DNA of 64,000 bases from Cladopsammia gracilis (GCA_022457155.1 JAJGOT010000308.1:721001-785000); one strand, 5' to 3'; counted from the first letter of the stretch, positions 21,521 to 33,400 are shown. A program made the numbers and translations. Notes: generated by a model from the letters alone, not told the origin.

Positions 21521-21845
21521 TACTACTACTCTACTCTACTCAGCCGGCTGCAAGGCAGTCGGCCACGATCCTTCTCCACTGTTTCCTATCCTGCGCCATC
21601 CGTCTGATTTCCTCTGGTAGTGGTGGGTGCTCGCTGTTTATGACCTTGGCAATATACTGGTGGAACATTGTTTTTGGCCTGCCAGATTTTCGCTTTCCAT
21701 GCCGAGGTTGGTAGAAGGCATATTTGTTAATAGGCTCGTCGGTTGGTTTTCTCAAGATGTGACCCAGAAATTTCAACTGACGGCGATGGATTTCTAGGAT
21801 CAGAGGCTTCTGCTTGACCTGTTTTAGTATGTCTTCATTCCGGAT
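21521..21845 (-). pseudogene. Non-LTR retrotransposon C-terminal tail
   Basis: Minus-strand frame reading RRQLKFLGHILRKPTDEP, then GKRKSGRPKTMFHQYIAK, then RKQWRRIVADCL, stop at 21540. This FLGHxLR...GRPKxxW...DRxxWRxxV pattern is the usual C-terminal tail of endonuclease-reverse transcriptase LINEs of the RTE/jockey type. The 3' end runs into a TAG/GTA-type simple repeat (21521-21540), as expected for such LINE tails. It joins PLE sequence at about 21845 with no spacer. Only the last 90 or so residues survive. Confidence 0.65.
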
Positions 21846-22592
21846 GCATTAATGCATTTTCAAAGTCAATGTGGTGATTCTTGGACCAAGCATGATTTGC
21901 AACATTGGAGGCTTTGCTGCGCATTTTGACAATTCTGGTGTGTTGTTTCTTTCTGGTGTTAAAAGACCTTCCGGTTTCACTAATATAACTCCACGAACAT
22001 GTAGTGCAGGGAATTTTGTAGACAACATAATACTGGTCTTCTTTTTTCGGACGGAATTTGGGAGCAGGGAATTCTTGTTGGAGTGTTTTTACCGGTCTGT
22101 TGGTGACTTGTATGTCGTGACGCCTTAGCAAGCGCATTAAAGGTTCTGTGAGGCCTTAAATGTACGGAAGGGTCGCAAATTTTCGAGGACACGATGGGTC
22201 AACCCATTTGAAAAACATTCTGACAAGTTCGTCAGAAAGAAATGTGAGGGTAGATGGAGTTCAGTGAGTCATGGAAAGATGATACATAAACTGTCGTCCA
22301 CATAGCGTCTCCAATATCTTGGCGAACAGTGTTGAGTTGATGGCAGAATCCTCAATTTCTTCCATACAACAGGGCTGACAGGGCTGCCCATAGTGCATCC
22401 ATGAATTTGCTTGTAGATATTATCATTGTAAATGAGATAATTGTTGGACAGAACAAAGTTTAATAGAGAAACGATGTCCATCAATGTCTAATTTTGTTCT
22501 GGAGTGTAGAGACGAGTTGTTTTCAAGCTTCTTTCTGATGTAATTGCAAGCTTTATCAATGGGGATGGCAGTGAATAGAGAGACTACATCAA
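21846..22592 (-). pseudogene. PLE 3' half: RT motifs and GIY-YIG endonuclease (minus strand)
   Basis: On the minus strand, from 22592: SFDVVSLFTAIPIDKACNY (motif A, about 22535-22592), a frame with YKQIHGCTMGSPVSP (about 22370-22410), the YVDD box in WRRYVDDSLCII (about 22275-22310), and further 3' the GIY-YIG-like VVYKIPCTTCSWSYISETGRS (about 21965-22030). The canonical endonuclease motif is altered (YISETGRS). Several frameshifts separate the pieces. This is the second half of a canonical endonuclease-bearing Penelope-like element. Its first half lies immediately to the right in opposite orientation. Confidence 0.75.
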
Positions 22593-23190
22593 AAGATACC
22601 TACCTACAGAATCCAGAGATGAGATTCGGACCTCCACGGCTGCGATCCTCCACCGAGCTCAGCTACATGTACCAAACCATAACATCACTAAAGAAGAAAA
22701 CAAAGACACCTCCAGAGTCTTCAGGAAAGCCGACAAAGGAAACTGTTTCGTAGTCTTGGATAGCGATGATTATGACAACAAAATGGAATTTCGTCTTGCT
22801 GACCGAAACACGTACGATCTAATCACCAGATCTCCATTCCGCCAAATAGAACATAACCTCAATGGTATGCTTCTGAATTTAAAAAACAACAAAAACTTGA
22901 TGAGTCAACTTATTATAAACTTATATCTACTGATGGCACACCACCAGCTATCCGCGGCTCCATCAAACACCACAAAGCTGATAATTCTCTCAGACCCATC
23001 GTAACATGTATGGTGTCTCCACTCTACAACACTAACAAATTCCTCACCAACATCCTGGCACCCATTCAAAAGCAGAATTGGTATTCAATTTCAAACTCAT
23101 TGCAGTTTTACAAAGAAACATCTAACATTGACATCCAAGACGATGAGACTATGGTATCTTTTTACTTGGATATAATGTTACTGTTTTAAT
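22593..23190 (+). pseudogene. PLE 5' half of RT, inverted relative to its 3' half
   Basis: Plus-strand frames read FRKADKGNCFVVLDSDDY (about 22720-22775), ADRNTYDLI, GTPPAIRGSIKHHKADNS (about 22930-22990), LRPIVTCMVSPLYN and DDETMVSF, ending near 23188. These are the N-terminal RT blocks of a Penelope-like element. They stop at the VSF codons, the point where the minus-strand half (21846-22592) begins. Both breakpoints carry GGTATCTTTT. Read from the right, the order is inverted 5' segment then sense 3' segment. Frameshifts are present. Confidence 0.72.
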
Positions 23191-23228
23191 GGAGTGGCCT
23201 CAAATAAGGGCACCTTGAATGGAACTGT

Positions 23229-23236
23229 GTATTTGT

Positions 23237-23275
<39 letters not shown>

Positions 23276-23278
23276 TTT
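23229..23278. repeat. TTTA microsatellite
   Basis: About twelve tandem copies of TTTA. It follows the PLE remnant after some 40 bp of other sequence. Confidence 0.95.
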
Positions 23279-24297
23279 TTCCAAAGTGAGAATACAGGAT
23301 TTGAATGCAGCACTTAACCGGGTGGCTTTTAAGTTAAGGAGGCTCGGAACCTTTTTCCCATGGTTTGTGTATTTTGAATTGAAAGTTCAACGTGGACGGC
23401 AAATTTCGTTTTCTTTTTTTCTTGCATCCCTCACCAGGTTTATGATATGGCCAAAGTTTTATTTTTATTTATAAGAAAATAATCTCGGTGATATGTCATA
23501 AAGTTGATAAAGTATGAAAGAAATCGAAGTTTGTCTTCCTCGTTATATCTGAGTTACAAAGATATCAAGCATTGCATACAACAAAGTAAATCTTCAAACG
23601 AGTTCGTAAAATCGGGTTTACACTGTGACAGAAATGCAATGATCTAATTGCTGTTACTTTTGATTTGTCTGTACATGTCAAGGAAACCAAAGCTAGTGCG
23701 ACAGGTGATGGAAGTATGACCCCTCCACTCAAGATCTCCGTTCTCCCGTAAGCCTTCTTCAAACTAATTCGTACTTACTGTATGTCATTTATAGAATAAC
23801 GTGTTCTTCTATTAGCAAATACCCTTGTTACTTTGTGTTTATAGAATACCAATTTCAAACATTCCCGTCATTCTCCAGCACATGTATTTATGTGTTTTCG
23901 CTTTATTCCAACAGTCACGCTGTCCCGTCCAGGTTTGTTGCTTAGTAATACCACATATCCTTGTAGCGCCAAGTGCGGTGCCGTGCAACGTTTGGAGTGA
24001 ACGTGGTATTTTCATGCACGTTGGATATTTTTAACGAAGGGTGTCAGGTGTTAAAGGGGTACGATTTTGTATAAATTTTTGGGATTCCGAGACCAGCTTC
24101 GTAGTAAGATCGGGTTATGTCGAAGGCAGTTTGTGACACGTGGTTTATTTTTAGCTTGATGAAGGGAAGAGGACGGTTTTTGCGCCGTGCGAAAATATTG
24201 TGAGATGGTTCGTAGGTAGAATGTTTCACAATCACTGGATAGTCATTATGCTGCACGCCACCAATATCTGGTATAGTTCTAGTTATAGTATAGTTCT
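23279..24297. other. Spacer without recognisable feature
   Basis: No reading frame with recognisable similarity, no RNA gene and no clear repeat end seen. Probably intron sequence of the host gene. Confidence 0.4.
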
Positions 24298-24298
24298 G

Positions 24299-24353
<55 letters not shown>
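24298..24353. repeat. TA dinucleotide run at element end
   Basis: About 27 TA units directly abutting copy 1 of the dispersed 1.7-kb element. The other two copies also begin in short TATA stretches, so the run may be part of the target or a product of the element end. Confidence 0.93.
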
Positions 24354-24360
<7 letters not shown>

Positions 24361-26130
24361 GCTTAGCCTAACAGCGGAGCTCTCTGAACAGGAAGCTTAT
24401 CATAAGCTTAACTAAAATGAAAAGTCGGAAGTACAAGAATTAAGATTGACGACCGGGCTATTTTTCAATTTTAGCAATTCTCAAAAACAGTATTTCGCGG
24501 CCGTCTGCACAGTACATTTAGACTGTACAAAAGCTCACAAAAACTCAACTTTTTCTCGGTCTAGAATAACTAGTATGACTAATTTCCGCATAAAATACAC
24601 TTGTTTCGTTTCGAAAATTGCCGGAGAAACTGGTTTGGAAATCAAAATTGCAACAAAATACACAGACGTCTTTGGGTAGTTTCTTGGTGTTGCGGATGGT
24701 GTGATCACCAAATGACGTAAAACAAAAGATTCAAAAGACACCGAACAATACCCACACCACAACATAAAAGCTAACCAACAATGGCTTCCGCAACACCAAG
24801 AAACACCCCATCTTTGCATAAGGCGACGCGAGTGAAGTTAGAACTATAAAATCCAAGTCTTGTTTTGTGTACATAAAATCGCTTTTCAACCTATGTAATG
24901 AATGAACAAACGCATAAAAATGGACAACACAATCTTCTTTTGAAAAATTGTATTCAAATATCCATTAGTTTATGTTTAAAAGCAAAACGCGAACCATCAT
25001 CGCATCGAGGAGTTGTCTTCGGTGAAATTCAAGAAATCAATACGACTGAATTTGAGCACGTTTTATAAACATTTCTCCAAAACTAACGAGAACACAAAGA
25101 AAATGTCAATCAAATTGATATCAACATAAATTCCCATCGAAAAATGTAACTTGTTTTACCTTTAAGGACGTTCGCGCTAATTGTTTATGCGCATCCTTAC
25201 TGTGCATGCCATTCATGTCGCAACACCATGCTACGTCATGCACGAGCGCGCGCGCAAGAGAAGAAATCTTAGCACATAAAGGACTGGTAGCCGTTTCGTT
25301 AACTTTGCTTACATTTAACTCGCTTGGATGGTCGGTGACCCCTAATTTTTTTATATATAATTTTCTTTGCCACTTCTCGACAGATTGTGAAAAAATGAAC
25401 AAAAACATCAATGTAGGAAGTTTAATTTTTTTTCCATTTTTCTACCCGCGCGACATCGAATCCTGCCAATTTGCGGCTGTCAGAGTTACAAATGCTGTTG
25501 TTTAAAGATTAAATTCACTTTAAAAAACGTCACCAGTTGAATGAATTTGCTGAACAGACCTACTCGCATCAAATTTGGGAAAGAAAGTTGCATTTGAGAG
25601 ATTTATTTGCAATATTTTTAGACTAACAGACATTGGGGTCTCATCCCGTAAGGAAGACCAATTTTTCAAAATAAAGGTCGCCTTTCAGATATCTTATCTC
25701 GGAAACGAAGTCGGTGATCCCATAATTTTTTTGCATTTCTGACACGAACAACTCATAACCTAGCTGTAGCAAAGGTTTTATAAAAAAAATCAAGATTTTC
25801 GCGCGAACGTCCTTAAGTTGCTCGGCTTGGAAATTCTTTAAAACTCCGGTTCTTCGGTTGAACACAACAAAAGTGTTTACTGCAGCTGACGTAACATCGG
25901 CTGTGTAGCAAAGCCTCGTTTTGATTTCAAAATTGCTAAAATCCCGGATGTTGCGCGACGTCATATGCGCATGCGCCCCGCGCGAGGTCGCACCCGCGAT
26001 CTAGCCCAGCGCAAGGTCGCGCCCACAATCTAACCCTGCACGACGTCGCGCCCGCGACCATGAAAATATGACGGGCATGGGTTCAATGAGTATGGAGCTC
26101 CGCGAGCGGGCCGAAAGCTCTGCTATTAGA
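24354..26130 (+). mobile_element. Dispersed non-autonomous element, copy 1
   Basis: Starts TAGGCTTAGCCTAACAG followed by CGGAGCTCTCTGAACAGG, and ends near ATGAGTATGGAGCTCCGC plus GAGCGGGCCGAAAGCTCTGC. Long stretches match 34030-35730 directly and 54680-56330 in reverse, for example TTTTAGCAATTCTCAAAAAC and GTCTAGAATAACTAGTA. The motif AGCGGAGCTCT occurs near both ends in inverted orientation. No transposase frame seen. The element is longer here than in the other copies, and the coding-like stretch seen in the others is not preserved. Confidence 0.75.
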
Positions 26131-27234
26131 GCGGAGTCCGTATTACAGAGGTCACCACGATGACGTCACTTTTAAGACTCCACTGACAGTTTTAAGTGTT
26201 CAGTAACTAAAAACAGGCCCATTCTCGTCTTTTAACTGCATCTAAATTGATTAATATGCAACATTGAGACACTGTCTATCAGTAGCATACTACATTGTAC
26301 ATCTTAGCTACATACTGTATACGAGTCACTGTTTTGAAACGAAACGAACTACAACACAATGTAAGTTGTATTACATACTCAAACTATCATCACCTGATCA
26401 CTGGAGTGTCCGTAATAAAGAGTTTAAATTTATATGAATTTGCTCTCAGGGGCCGAGAGTTAGTGTCCGTTGTCCGAATTAGAGATGGTTCATATTATAG
26501 CATTTGTTTTTTGTAACGAAAATATGTGAGAATTTTGTCAGGACATAGGAAGCTGTCCGTAATAGGGAGGTGTCCGTATTAGAGAGGTGTCCGGTAACGA
26601 GAGGTTCGACTGTATTGGCTATGTGTACAAGGTTGAAAGTTTATAAGTTTCGGTCATTTTCGACTGGATTAAGGTGCCGATCAAGCAATCATTGTGTTGA
26701 TTTTTGTTGTTGGATTTTAAATATTATGACACAGTTTCTTGAAAAAGAATTTCTGTAGCCAAACCTAAAGAAAACATGTCAAGAGTAGAGAAGATAATCT
26801 AACTTACCCCCACACAAATTTAATGATTGGCCCCTAATAGTGCAGCGTTTTTTTCATCGCGATGCGATGAAGTTGTAAATTTTCGATTTTCGATTCGTCA
26901 ACATCGAGGAGGATTAAGTGGAGAGTCTTGAAAACAAATCTGGATGTAAAATTGTTGAAAGAATGTTTAACAAACGAAAACTGGGACGAAAAACACATTA
27001 TTTTGAGTCACGATTGTGCACTTCCGGTTCATAACTTTGCCATATACACTTCCGGTTTTTTGACTATCGGCTACTTTTACTTCTTCCAGTGGAGAATAAT
27101 TGTCTTGGGAATCTGCATGCACGTTATTTCACGGTTTGATGATAGGAAGTATTCGGATAGTGTAACCAGACATTTATATTTCGCAGTTTCCAGCGCCTTC
27201 GGTATATTTCATTTTTACTATAATAATTAGAAAA
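26131..27234. other. Spacer with short tandem GTCCGTA-type motifs
   Basis: Contains three spaced motifs of the form GTGTCCGTAATAG / GTGTCCGTATTAGAGAGG (about 26405-26600), reminiscent of a transposon terminal region. No partner end or target duplication found. No gene recognised; the longest frames have no recognisable features. Confidence 0.35.
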
Positions 27235-27950
27235 ACGGACGATTATTGGTCTCGGCTGGACCGTACCTTTTTTGAAGCGATGGACAATGTCAATATCTTC
27301 CTCCCTCAAATCTATATTTAAACTTTGAGCAAGTTTGATGACGACTTCTTCAAGGTGTTCGTCGTCTTCTTCAGGAACTCCACATATTTCCAAATTAAAT
27401 TTTCTAGTGTATTGCTCAAAATCATCCAGTTTAGTTTCGAGATACGCAACTTGTTCATCCTTTTTCTGCAGTTTAGTAACCATCTCTTCCTTTAATTCAC
27501 AAGTTGCAGTTTCCCTTTGTTTCTTAGCTTCAGCAGCGTTATCATCAATTTGCTTCTTTTCCAAGACCTTCACTTTCGATTTTAGGTCACCATTGCTCTT
27601 GGTCAGCTCATCTATCTTGGCTTGCGAGAATTCGAGAGACTTTTTAAGCTCACTATAATTTCCCTGAAGATCCTTTAGATCGTTCATCAAACTGTTCGTG
27701 TTGTTCTCGATACGTTTTAATGCATTCCACATGTCGAGTAGAGAAGAACTCGTTTCGTCTTGTTCGCCAGAAGCCGCCATTGCAGTGGAGTTGCAATCCA
27801 TCGAAGTATTACTTCGTTTCGTTTCGTGGTTCGGCGAAGTCTCACTGCTGGAAGAACTGCTCATTTCTTCTCCTAGTTCTTCCCGGTTTACCCATACTTG
27901 GCTAATTTCACTTTTAAAAAAAATCTCTCGCGTACGGAGCTTACTCTAAC
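27235..27950 (-). pseudogene. LINE ORF1 N-terminal part, inverted segment
   Basis: Minus-strand frame from ATG 27864: Ser-rich start, then a long coiled coil (about 27400-27740) with NSLMNDLKDLQGNYSELKKS and KVKVLEKK. The conserved LEICGVPEEDDE and EDIDIVHRFK / PIIVRF follow at about 27240-27400. This is the trimer-forming and RNA-binding ORF1 protein of an L1/Tx1-like LINE. The recognisable protein ends at about 27235. The C-terminal part of the same ORF1 lies at 27960-28201 on the opposite strand, so this is the inverted 5' segment of one insertion. Confidence 0.75.
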
Positions 27951-27959
27951 ATGTCCGAC

Positions 27960-28201
27960 CTCAAACGACGCTCGACCCAGAACCTCATATAAATGTCAGA
28001 CACATTGCTGGCGCAAGTGGAATCTATCTAAACGAGAATCTCACTGCTCGCAGAGCGGGCCTATTTAAAAAGGTTCGCGACCAAAAGCGATTGCACAAAG
28101 ACTGGAAAACTTGGACAATTGACGGAAATATTTTCGTTAAACCCGGTCCAGAGCTCAACTCCCATAAGATAAATACTGTAGAAGATCTTAGCTCATTGTA
28201 A
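27960..28201 (+). pseudogene. LINE ORF1 C-terminal part
   Basis: Plus-strand frame reading IAGASGIYLNENLTARRAGL, then FKKVRDQKRLHKDWKTWTI, then DGNIFVKPGPELNSHKI, ending SSL and TAA at 28199-28201. This matches the C-terminal domain of L1-type ORF1 proteins (YLNENLT...LFKKVR...WTxDGxIFVK). The N-terminal part is on the opposite strand at 27235-27864. No start codon belongs to this piece. Confidence 0.72.
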
Positions 28202-28610
28202 TTCAATTTTTGTATTTTTGTTTTCCTTCCTTCATTCTCCCTTTAATTAACACAACTAAAGTACAATAAGTTACCATTTAATTTCACCCCATACATTAAC
28301 AGTGTCGAAACCTCTCTTTATACCTCTCGCAAAGTGTTGATTTGTTTATTCCCAGTAGAGGTAGGTGTTAGGTTATGTTTTATCTCTTGTTTGTGTTCTT
28401 TTTGTTCAGTTGTTTTCATTTTGGCAAATTACGCGTTATGGTACCCCATTGTTTTATTTATTTTTTCCAACAGTATTTTACGTTTTTTGTTCTCTTTATT
28501 GTTATTATGGCGTATAATGTGTTTAATTTACACCTATTGTCTTGGTGTTTTTATAGTCAGCCGAATGTGCGCATATTTACGAAATATTTATCAGTTATAC
28601 TATGCCCAAT

Positions 28611-30860
28611 ATGTCACATAAACCGAATATCCTTTCATTAAATGTTAGGGGATTACGTAATACAAACAAAAGACGAGCGATTTTTTCTTATCTAAAAAAT
28701 CAAAGCCACAATTTTTAATCTGCAAGAGACTTTTTCTAAGGAAGAAGATGAGAAAATCTGGTCTGCAGAATGGGGAGGAAACGTTGACTACAAAATCCTT
28801 GCGAAGAGTATTGCCAAACGAATAGAACCTTTTCTATCCAAACTAATTCACTCAGACCAAACAGGATTTGTTAAAGATAGATATATCGGTCAGAACATGA
28901 CTTTTAAACGATTTGATGGAATATACAGACACCAAAAAAAATTCTGAAATTTTACTATTTATTGACTTTGAAAAAGCATTTGATTCTATAGAGTGGAGCT
29001 TCATAAAGAAAAGTTTAGATGTATTTAATTTTGGGCCATTTATCAGCAGGTGGTTCTCTATTCTTTATAATAACGTCGAGACAGCAGTGATGAACGCTGG
29101 TTTCATGACCAATTATTTCGAAGTCTCTAGAGGAGTTCGTCAGGGGTGCCCGCTGAGCCCATTTTATTTATATTGTCTGTAGAATTACTAGCTTTGAGAA
29201 TTGCACAAGAGCCAACTTGTAGAGGTATAAGTCTCCCCAACCATCAGGAGGCAAAAATTTCACAATTTGCCGATGACACCACTCTGATATCTAAAGACAC
29301 AAACTCTCTTAAATGTTCTTTGCAAATAGTTGAAAGTTTCGGAAACGTATCTGGCTTAAAATTAAATAAGAAAAAAACCAAAGCAATGTGGATTGGTGTT
29401 TCGAAACAGAAAAACACCAAAATGTTGGATTTTCGCAGTATTAAAGACCCAATTAAAATACTTGGAGCACATTTGTCGTACAACGTAGATAAAAATAATC
29501 ATGCCAATTTTTTTGTCAAAATTTGTGGCAGACACGAGACCTTACGTTATATGGTAAATCCCTTTTAGCCAAAACGCTAGGTGCCTCTCAATTAATCTAC
29601 ACTGCGTCAATGCTTAGTGTCCCTGATATAGTAATAAGGACAGCTGAAAGCCATCTCTTTTCTTTTTTGTGGAAAAACAAAATGGATAAAATCAAGAGAA
29701 AAGTTGTCTGCCAGCCTCTGTCAGAAGGTGGCCTTAATTTTGTAAACTTTAGAATTATGGTGAAATCTCTTCGTTTGGCCTGGATAGGTAGACTGCTCAG
29801 TGATTCCAACGACAACTGGAAAGCCATACCGAATTATTATTCGATAAATATGGGGGCTTACTCTTTCTTCTTAAATGTAATTATAATACTGCAAATCTCG
29901 ATAAAAATTTACCCTCATTTTATCGCGAATTACTAGACTACTTCCAAGAATTGACTAATTATTCAAAAGACAACAAAAGTGATCTCATTCTTTGGAATAA
30001 TAGGAAAATAACTATGGAAAAGAATTGTGTCTTTTTGGAAACACTGGTTTTATAAGGGAATTTATTTTATAAGTGATTTGTTAAATTCAGAAGGGAAATT
30101 TCTGACGCTTGAAGACTTCCAAAATAAATTCAAAATTAAAGTGAATTTTTTTCATTATTTTCAACTAATCTCTGCCATCCCTCCTGATCTGAAGAGAAAG
30201 GCATTTGATTCTCCCACCCCTGATCTGTTCAGTGTACCTTTAAAATGCCATCAGTTGGAGGACAGAACATTAGTGTTATCTAAACTGCGCTGTAAAAACT
30301 ACTATAAACTGTTTATAGAAAAACTTGCCGTAGAGCCGACCGCTGTTAGGTCCTGGAAAAAATACCTCCCGGAATTTACTGATCGTGACTGGGTCAAATG
30401 CTTTGCGGAAATATATAAGTCATCTTAGGACAACTATCTAAGACAATTTTCTTTTAAAGTCCTGCACAGGATAATCCTGACTAAGAAAGAACTGAAGAAG
30501 TATAATTTGATCGTTGATGATGCATGCTCTTTCTGCTTCAATCCAGACTCAATAGAACATACTTTTATACATTGTAACGAATCGACTAATTTCTTTACGA
30601 AGACTTTAAGATGGTTTAATGATTATCAAGACACAAAGATACAGCTTTCAAATAAGCATGTTTTATTCAACACATTGGAAGACTCCATTCCATCCGAATT
30701 GCCAAATTCCCATAAATGCATACTGCGTCTATTGATTTTATTGCAAAAGAAATATTTATACACCTGTAAAAACTTGACAAAAAAACCTGAACTAGATGAA
30801 TTCTTAACGAAGTTATTTGAACGGTACAGTATTGAAAATTGTGGCATATTAAATATGTAA
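28611..30860 (+). pseudogene. LINE ORF2 with deletion and frameshifts
   Basis: ATG 28611 begins MSHKPNILSLNVRGLRNTNK, the start of an APE-type endonuclease, with NLQET near 28722 after a frameshift. At about 28780 the sequence jumps directly to RT block VDYKILAKSIAKRIEPFL and HSDQTGFVKDRYIG, so most of the endonuclease is deleted. RT motifs follow: DFEKAFDSIEWSF (about 28965-29000), GVRQGCPLSP (about 29133-29163), then a frameshift, QFADDTTLI (about 29263-29290), further frameshifts near 29520 and 29940, and the CSFCFNPDSIEHTFIHC zinc motif (about 30528-30580). The closest relative in the window is the copy at 19049-20965. Inactive. Confidence 0.8.
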
Positions 30861-31060
30861 TAGTGTAATGCGGCTGACGGACTTTTAGTTTCATTGTTGT
30901 CTTTTTTCCGTTTTTTAACCTTTGTTTTGTTTAAATACTATCTGTAAGTCTCGTGTAAATATATAATTTATAGCCTATAATGTAGATATGATTTGTAGTT
31001 TTGTAAATTTTATTTGTAACCTGTAATTTGTGATTGTGGAATGTAAATAAAAAAAATAGT

Positions 31061-32980
31061 GTGAGCAGTCTAACAAAGAAGCGCGTTAACCGTCTAAAAC
31101 AAGAGGACACAGTACACTATAGCTAAGCGTGCGAGATCGCACGCAAATTATTAAAGTAGCGTGTCCACTGTGTCAAAAGACGAGTACATACTGAAAAATA
31201 CAAATCGATGCCTACTTTGTACTTATCGTTGAAAAAAAGGCCGTATGTCAGAGTTTCCCGATGGTTGTTATTGGTTTTAGCTAAATCTTGTAACTAGCTG
31301 GTCTGTGTTTCCGACACTTTTGAAGTAAATGCAAATGTAGCCGCAAAGTGGCCTTTCGAAGCCATGATGTAACTGCCTGGTCCGGACCCGAGGTCAAAAC
31401 AACTTTTCCAATTGAAAGTTTTGCTGGAAGTATTCGCGCCGTTATTATAATGAAGTTTGAATGAAACTTAATCAAAGTTAACGACAGAAGTGATAATTTA
31501 GGAGGAGAGAAACAAATTTAGCCCTTTGAAATATATTTTTTCAGTCAGAGGTAAAAATGTTGCAATTTGCATAATGTGAAAGTAATTTGAAACCTTTCCA
31601 GTTACGCATAATGCAGCTGTTTCATAAAACATTCTCGCAATCAGGCACACGAAAACACCTATAGTTTCAGTTGGCTGTTCTGTTCCTACAACTTCACGAA
31701 ATAAAAATTAATGAAAGGCAAACAACCGAAAGAAGTGAAATTAAATGGGATTCCTACCACGCTTATATTTCTTCCTTCGCTGTCCACTGTTCACTTCTTA
31801 TTAAATAAACGCTATGTATGTATTCGTCTAAATTATCTTCTTCATGTTCGTTTAAACATGTTTTAGCGGGTTTCCGTCATGAAGGTATCGTAGAATTAAT
31901 CGCGAGTGTCAAACACTTTCGCAGTGTCTTCTTGAGTAATTTCCTTACGCATATTGAATATGAAACTGTTAGATGCAACAGAGAACACACAACTCGCACT
32001 TTGTGACGTTCGCCTCGCATCAACAAACAACAGGTATGTACTCCACCGCGGTCAAACGAGAGAAATTTGCAAAAGTTAACCAAAGTACTTCAAAGTTTTG
32101 GTTGTCATTTTCACTGGGAAAGTGTACTAAAAAAAGTTCTAAGCGTTTGAAAACTATGAACCGCAGAGCTGTCGGCGCCATTTGCCAACACAATTTGGCT
32201 CAGGCACGAAGCGTTTTGATAAGTTTTCAACGATCGAAAAGAAACTCATTATTTTGAGCCGGTAAGATGAGAAGATAGTAGATAGTTACATAAACTAATT
32301 ATTTTATACATCCTTGCCCACGTTTCCACTTAATACTAAATGAATCCCACCAAATAAAACGAAAAACGCCTCGGACGTGTGACCGCGGTGAAGGTTTGAA
32401 CAATCCCGCCGTCTCCAGAGTTGCGCAATACTGCGCATTTGTGGACGACCAAACTGCATTTTTATACTTGGTCGCTACGCCCAAGTAATAACGTTACCAA
32501 AACAGTGTTACTGAAGTGTCACGAAAACGTCTCCTACAACCCTCGTTACATTCCTAATATTCACGTTAGGTATATATAACTCAGAGAAGAATCACTGGCT
32601 TCCTTGCGGTACAGTCTTCATGAACATACAATAGTAACAACGTGGTTTGCAGAAACGATGACTAAATGAAAGGAATAACTCTTCTCCATGTCGGACATCT
32701 TCTTTTCTTGTTTGCTGTCAGACATATAGCTTCGTTTTAAAATATACGATGAATGTTTGTCAAGCATGCGCATAACATTCGTTTTGCGATATATATTGGG
32801 CAAACTGCTGTGGAAGTCTTTCTGTAAAGGTAAACGTTGATTCTATTTATGGTATAGAACTTTGTGTAACGTTTTGTAGAAGTTGCATAAAACTTTCTTT
32901 CGCATACGCATGAGTATAGGCTACTTGGAGCCTCTTGTTATGATAATCACATCGTGAGAATCTGTATTACCATATACTAT
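31061..32980. other. Spacer without recognisable gene
   Basis: About 1.9 kb of unique-looking sequence inside the host gene intron. Short frames only, none with recognisable motifs. A possible exon-like piece at 31973-32033 was considered and not accepted. Confidence 0.4.
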
Positions 32981-32984
32981 ATAC

Positions 32985-33100
32985 GGTTTTCAATTCATCA
33001 AAACAGAGTAGAATATCTTTATGAAAGCGAGGTATGTATTCAAAGTCTTTCACTCGATAGTTGCAAGATGGTAGAAAGTCATGGCCACCACATTTTTTTG
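32985..33100 (-). pseudogene. LINE ORF2 fragment, inverted segment
   Basis: Minus-strand frame reading CGGHDFLPSCNYRVKDFEYI and PRFHKDILLCFDELK, matching CGGLNFLLRCNYSTKYFESL and PKFYKDILLFFDELK of the LINE at 19049-20965. Only about 38 codons survive. A more C-terminal part of the same protein family lies about 50 bp away on the opposite strand, suggesting one insertion with an inverted 5' segment. Confidence 0.62.
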
Positions 33101-33139
33101 AATCCATGCTAGTCGTGATACTTAGGGTCGTACGTAGAA

Positions 33140-33400
33140 ATTAAATTACGTGAGTTTTCATAGAATTATTGTGACCAAGAAGGAACTTTTCCGGTTTAAG
33201 ATTAAGGAAGACAGTGATTGTATTTATTGCAGAGAAGCGGATTATCTTGATCACAGCTTTATAAAGTGTCAGTTCACTGTGTCTTTCGCTAAGAAGGTGT
33301 TGCAATCGTCACAATTCCGCATTCAATCTTAACACTGAGAAATTTTTATTTGTTCAATCAACTGTATCTGATCTGATGTATTAAAGAAAAAAATAAATTA
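33140..33400 (+). pseudogene. LINE ORF2 C-terminal fragment
   Basis: Plus-strand frame reading SFHRIIVTKKELFRFKIKED, then CIYCREADYLDHSFIKCQFT, matching the C-terminal zinc motif region of the LINE at 19049-20965 (HRIVVTKKELFRYGIKDN, CLYCGELDSIEHTFIECQFT). It breaks off near 33332. A-rich sequence at about 33385-33395 may be the 3' tail. Confidence 0.65.

Larger units (their letters stand above)
27955..31060 (+). mobile_element. L1/Tx1-like LINE, sense 3' segment
   Basis: Carries the end of ORF1 (27960-28201), a decayed ORF2 (28611-30860) and a 3' tail with AATAAAAAAAATAG near 31050. Its 5' segment is inverted at 27235-27950, adjacent and head-to-head. The overall arrangement (inverted 5' part, then sense 3' part, then A-rich tail) is that of an L1-type twin-primed insertion. 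Confidence 0.78.

Noticed and set aside
26928..27230. 100-codon plus-strand frame
   Set aside because: Phe/Tyr/Ile-rich, no motifs, and it runs into the inverted LINE ORF1 on the other strand.
31973..32033. Possible missing host exon (AG before 31973, GT after 32033)
   Set aside because: Its phase (0 to 1) does not satisfy the required phase 2 for exon Y, and its composition does not match the other exons.
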